From Oscillospiraceae bacterium (lineage in GTDB: Bacteria > Bacillota > Clostridia > Oscillospirales > Oscillospiraceae): a stretch of 15,559 bases of DNA. The translations under genes and the position numbers were made by a program. The notes under the pieces were generated by a model. It was given only the letters and a program-made list of their open reading frames with translations, did no database searches and had not been told where the DNA came from. The DNA lies in assembly GCA_017420125.1 (NCBI GenBank), contig JAFOJR010000023.1, positions 1 to 15,559 on the forward strand, written 5' to 3'. Positions 12,773 to 15,559 of the stretch are shown one piece after another; position 1 is the first letter of the stretch; each line of letters opens with the position of its first letter.

Positions 12773-14689
12773 TTATTGCATTAAGCTGCAAACCAGGTCG
12801 GCATATCGGGCCGGATCCTCAATGGGTAAATTGGCAATCAGCAATGCCTGATTATATAAAATTTCCGTGTATTTCTTTGCCTTCTCCACATCTTCAGTTA
12901 CAGCAGTGCGCAGCGCTGTAAAGGCGGTGCTGTTGGGATTCAGTTCCAAAATCCGCGGAGCCACAATTTCCCGCGGGTCCCCTTCCCCTTTCGCCTGGTT
13001 CAAATACCGCTCCATGCCCAGAGAAAGCGGGCCGTCAGTGGTCATGCAAACCGGATGGCTGACCAGTTTTTTGGAGATGCGCGCTTCTTTGATCTTGTCA
13101 CCCAGTGTTTCTTTCACGAAGTCCAAAACATCTTTGTTTTCCTCTGTTTGCTTCTGGGCCAGAGCCTTTTCCTCTTCTGTCTCCGGCAAGGCGTCATCAT
13201 CGTTGATGGACTTAAAGGATTTCCCTTCCTGGGCTCCTAAAATCTGCAGGGTAAATTCATCGATTTCGTCCGTCAGATACAGAATCTCATATCCGCGTGC
13301 GGCAATCCGTTCCGCCTGGGGCAGTTTTGCAATCTGCTCTGCTGCTTCACCGGCGGCATAGTAAATAAAGGGCTGCTCGTCCTTCATCCGCACCACATAA
13401 TCACTGAGGGTGGTCATTTCTTCCCCTTGGGAAGTCTGGAACAGCAGCAGATCCCGCAGTTTTTCCTTGTGGGCGCCGTAATCTGCCACCACACCGTATT
13501 TTAGCTGAAGTCCAAAGGCACGGTAAAAGGTTTCGTATTTCTTTTTGTCATTGACCTGCAATTTCAACAGTTCGGATTTTATTTTCTTTTCCAAATTATT
13601 GGAAATTACTTTGAGTTCTTTGGTCTGCTGCAGCATTTCCCGGGACAGATTCAGCGATAAATCCTGAGAATCCACCACACCGCGGACAAAGCGGAAATGC
13701 TCTGGCAGAAGGTCGGCGCATTTTTCCATGATCATCACGCCGCTGGAATACAAAGCCAGCCCCTTTTGATACTCCCGCGTATAAAAGTCATACGGCGTAC
13801 GGGCAGGCACGTACAGCAGCGCTTTGTATGTCACAGCGCCTTCTACACTTACCTGAAAAGACAGCAGAGGATCTTCAAAATCTCCAAACTGTTCTTTATA
13901 AAAGTCGTTCTTCTCTTCCTCCGTCACTTGATCTTTGTTCCGCTGCCACAGAGGAACCATACTGTTAAGGACTTCTTCCTCCCGATAGGTTTCCCATTCC
14001 GGCTTCGCATCTTCGGGCGCATCCGCCGGCTGCTCTTTCCGCCGGGTTTTTTCCACTTCCATCCGGATCGGATAACGAATGTAGTCCGAATATTTTTTGA
14101 TTAAGTTCCGCAGGCGGTAAGAGTCTAAAAACTGGCTATACCGATCGTCTTCCGTATCTTCTTTCAACTTCATAATGATCTCGGTACCTACATCTTCTTT
14201 GTCGCATTCCGCAATGGTGTATCCGTCTGCCCCGGAAGACTCCCAGCAATATGCCTGATCTGATCCATAGGCCCGGCTTTTCACTGTTACCGTGTCGCTG
14301 ACCATGAATGCGGAATAAAAACCTACACCAAACTGGCCAATAATATCCACATCCGGATGTTCTTCCGGATTCAAATCCTGTTTAAATTGAAGCGACCCAC
14401 TGCGGGCAATCACTCCCAGGTTGTTTTCCAGTTCGTCTTTTGTCATACCGATGCCATTGTCGGAAATGGTCAATGTGCGGGCGTCCTTATCCGCCTTGAT
14501 CCAGATAGAAAAATCAGATCGGGATAAACCCACTTTATCGTCTGTCAGCGCCAAATAAGCCAGCTTATCCACAGCATCGCTGGCATTTGACACTAATTCC
14601 CGCAAAAAGATTTCTTTATGCGTATAGATGGAATGAATCATCAAATCCAACAGTTTTTTTGATTCTGCTTGAAATTGCTTTTTTTCCAT
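12773..14689 (-). CDS. htpG: Molecular chaperone HtpG (bacterial Hsp90)
   Basis: HtpG is an ATP-driven dimeric chaperone that remodels client proteins in the cytoplasm. The 638 residues match the family (624-640). The N-terminal GHKL ATPase shows FLRELVSNASDAVDKL (28-43, Glu31 and Asn35 for ATP hydrolysis and Mg2+), TISDNGIGM (the nucleotide-contacting Asp-Gly box), and IIGQFGVGFYSAFMV. A short charged linker (RRKEQPADAPEDAKPEWE) separates it from the middle domain, with GALTY-type contact region EGAVTYKALLYVPARTPYDF and the catalytic-loop segment DSQDLSLNLSREMLQQ. The C-terminal dimerisation domain ends at DLVCSLMQ. I choose ATG 14689, 10 bases after GGAGG. GTG 14695 is only 4 bases away. 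It is preceded by a CIRCE operator, so HrcA should repress it. Confidence 0.97.
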   Translation of the reverse strand: MEKKQFQAESKKLLDLMIHSIYTHKEIFLRELVSNASDAVDKLAYLALTDDKVGLSRSDFSIWIKADKDARTLTISDNGIGMTKDELENNLGVIARSGSLQFKQDLNPEEHPDVDIIGQFGVGFYSAFMVSDTVTVKSRAYGSDQAYCWESSGADGYTIAECDKEDVGTEIIMKLKEDTEDDRYSQFLDSYRLRNLIKKYSDYIRYPIRMEVEKTRRKEQPADAPEDAKPEWETYREEEVLNSMVPLWQRNKDQVTEEEKNDFYKEQFGDFEDPLLSFQVSVEGAVTYKALLYVPARTPYDFYTREYQKGLALYSSGVMIMEKCADLLPEHFRFVRGVVDSQDLSLNLSREMLQQTKELKVISNNLEKKIKSELLKLQVNDKKKYETFYRAFGLQLKYGVVADYGAHKEKLRDLLLFQTSQGEEMTTLSDYVVRMKDEQPFIYYAAGEAAEQIAKLPQAERIAARGYEILYLTDEIDEFTLQILGAQEGKSFKSINDDDALPETEEEKALAQKQTEENKDVLDFVKETLGDKIKEARISKKLVSHPVCMTTDGPLSLGMERYLNQAKGEGDPREIVAPRILELNPNSTAFTALRTAVTEDVEKAKKYTEILYNQALLIANLPIEDPARYADLVCSLMQ

Positions 14690-14722
14690 TATCACAGCGC
14701 CTCCAGAAAAAAATAAAAGGTA

Positions 14723-14749
14723 TTAGCACTCTTTCTTGTCGAGTGCTAA
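14723..14749. promoter_or_regulatory. CIRCE operator (HrcA binding site) upstream of htpG
   Basis: TTAGCACTC, nine bases, then GAGTGCTAA is a perfect match to the CIRCE consensus bound by the heat-shock repressor HrcA. It lies 34 bases before the htpG ATG, at about +1 of the candidate promoter. It predicts repression of htpG in unstressed cells and release on heat shock, as for groESL and dnaK in other Firmicutes. Confidence 0.97.
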
Positions 14750-14754
14750 TACCA

Positions 14755-14782
14755 CTATAATACATCCTGTCCAAAAAAGCAA
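14755..14782 (-). promoter_or_regulatory. Candidate promoter of htpG overlapping CIRCE
   Basis: Read leftward, TTGCTT (14782-14777) and TTATAG (14760-14755) are 16 bases apart, placing the start near 14748, inside the first base of the CIRCE repeat. An alternative is TTGGAC (14774-14769) with TATTAG 17 bases later, overlapping CIRCE. Either arrangement lets HrcA block polymerase. Confidence 0.45.
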
Positions 14783-14797
14783 GGACATTTTTCGGTT

Positions 14798-15559
14798 TTA
14801 CAAGGTGAGCAGGCCTTCCCATTCCGCCCGGCGAAGAAAAGACGCCAGGTAGACCAGCAGGTATAGCGTCAGCCCTATGTAGAGCAGCATAGTCTCTGTC
14901 GGATGGCCGTCTGCCAACGTGACCAAGGAAAAATAACAGGTCAGCCAACCAAACAAAAGTGCCGGTTTTACCTTTGCCTTGCCATAGTCAAAGCTGGAAA
15001 TATGATAAAACGCCAATACCGCGCAGATAATGGCAAACAGCTCGTATAAATACTGGAGCAACACCGGGTTCGCCGCATGATTTTCATAGGCCAGAATCAG
15101 CCAATAGCAGCAGAAAAACGGCGGAACCAGAAGCCGCAGGCGATAGCGCCCCTTCTCCCGCTGGCCGAAATTCCCTTTTGCTGTCCAGGCCAAAGCGCAC
15201 GCCGTCACCACGGCAAACACGCCTAAAATCAGTCGGCTTGCGGAAAGCGAAGGCCCTGACAAGGCTTTCACCACAAACAGCGCACCGCCGACCGCCACCG
15301 CTGCTGCCGCCACACAGTACGCTCCGAAAAAGACGGGGCTTTCCGTCAGAGAGGCTCTATCATACCAGAAGAGCGGTTCATGCTTAATCCGCAAAACCAC
15401 AATGAGGAAAAAGAGAAAAACTGCTCCGCTGAGTGCGATCAAAAGAATTCCAAACAGATTTCCCGGAACAGCAAGGCCCGTCTCCGGTTCAAACCCTGTT
15501 TTTCGCTCCATCCCCCGCAGCACAGCACCGATTATTCCGGTCACCAGCGCAAGCAAAGA
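14798..15559 (-). CDS. Multi-pass membrane protein of unknown function, cut by the right edge
   Basis: The last 252 residues or more of an integral membrane protein are visible. The frame stays open to the window edge, so the true start may lie outside; a TTG at 15556 is the first possible start inside. Hydrophobic segments fall at about 34-56, 75-98, 109-126, 141-157, 166-185, 199-215 and 222-241, with a short one at 1-13, so seven or eight helices. Notable sequences are the conserved-looking CCYWLILAYENHAANP (149-164) and YLYELFAIICAVLAFYHISSFDYGK (169-193) spanning a helix and its following loop. The C-terminus is short and basic (LRRAEWEG). I recognise no transporter or enzyme signature. 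No terminator is visible between its stop and the htpG promoter, so some read-through into htpG is possible. Confidence 0.8.
   Translation of the reverse strand, partial: SLLALVTGIIGAVLRGMERKTGFEPETGLAVPGNLFGILLIALSGAVFLFFLIVVLRIKHEPLFWYDRASLTESPVFFGAYCVAAAAVAVGGALFVVKALSGPSLSASRLILGVFAVVTACALAWTAKGNFGQREKGRYRLRLLVPPFFCCYWLILAYENHAANPVLLQYLYELFAIICAVLAFYHISSFDYGKAKVKPALLFGWLTCYFSLVTLADGHPTETMLLYIGLTLYLLVYLASFLRRAEWEGLLTL

Noticed and set aside
14765..14780. TGTCC/GGACA hairpin between the membrane gene and htpG as a terminator
   Set aside because: Five base pairs with the T run inside the loop rather than after the stem; it does not fit an intrinsic terminator.

Overview
The window reads as chromosomal core-genome DNA from a low- to mid-GC, endospore-forming Firmicute, most likely of class Clostridia (Oscillospiraceae-like). 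The reasons are strong AGGAGG-type ribosome binding sites, a SpoIIE sporulation phosphatase, a perfect CIRCE heat-shock operator, a short ProB without a PUA domain, and a Firmicutes-style glycolytic gene cluster. The lineage below class is inference. I see no insertion sequences, integrases, CRISPR arrays, rRNA or tRNA genes, and no frameshifted genes.

Layout from left to right. A fragment of a possible leftward gene touches the left edge (1-117, weak). A small glycine/arginine-rich protein with a cysteine cluster and a C-terminal membrane anchor follows (365-667, +). It converges, across a hairpin terminator with T runs on both sides, on the proline operon proB-proA (798-2876, -). Divergent from proBA, and apparently driven by one good promoter (3023-3051), is a rightward cluster: trmL, pgk, tpiA, gpmI, eno, then a small LuxR-type helix-turn-helix protein flanked by zinc-knuckle motifs. 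A strong terminator (9200-9247) ends this unit. spoIIE (9392-11785, +) stands alone between that terminator and its own. Three leftward genes follow: a two-repeat DUF11 protein without a signal peptide (11836-12633), htpG (12773-14689) under a CIRCE operator, and a multi-pass membrane protein cut by the right edge (14798-15559).

How the genes work together. Pgk, TpiA, GpmI and Eno cover triose-phosphate interconversion and lower glycolysis from 1,3-bisphosphoglycerate to phosphoenolpyruvate. The usual gapA (and its regulator) is absent from the head of the cluster, and a tRNA-methyltransferase gene sits there instead. ProB and ProA carry out the first two steps of proline synthesis from glutamate; proC is not in the window. 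SpoIIE is the phosphatase that leads to sigma-F activation in the forespore. HtpG is the Hsp90 chaperone, predicted to be under HrcA control.

The least ordinary items are the zinc-knuckle/LuxR-HTH/zinc-ribbon regulator at the end of the glycolytic unit, the Gly/Arg-rich tail-anchored small protein, hairpins that cover or abut ribosome binding sites of three genes (pgk, the regulator, spoIIE), a run of four stem-loops between tpiA and gpmI, mutually exclusive hairpins in front of eno, and a perfect 18-bp inverted repeat just after htpG. Most of the window is otherwise conventional housekeeping sequence. I found no convincing multi-gene novel system.
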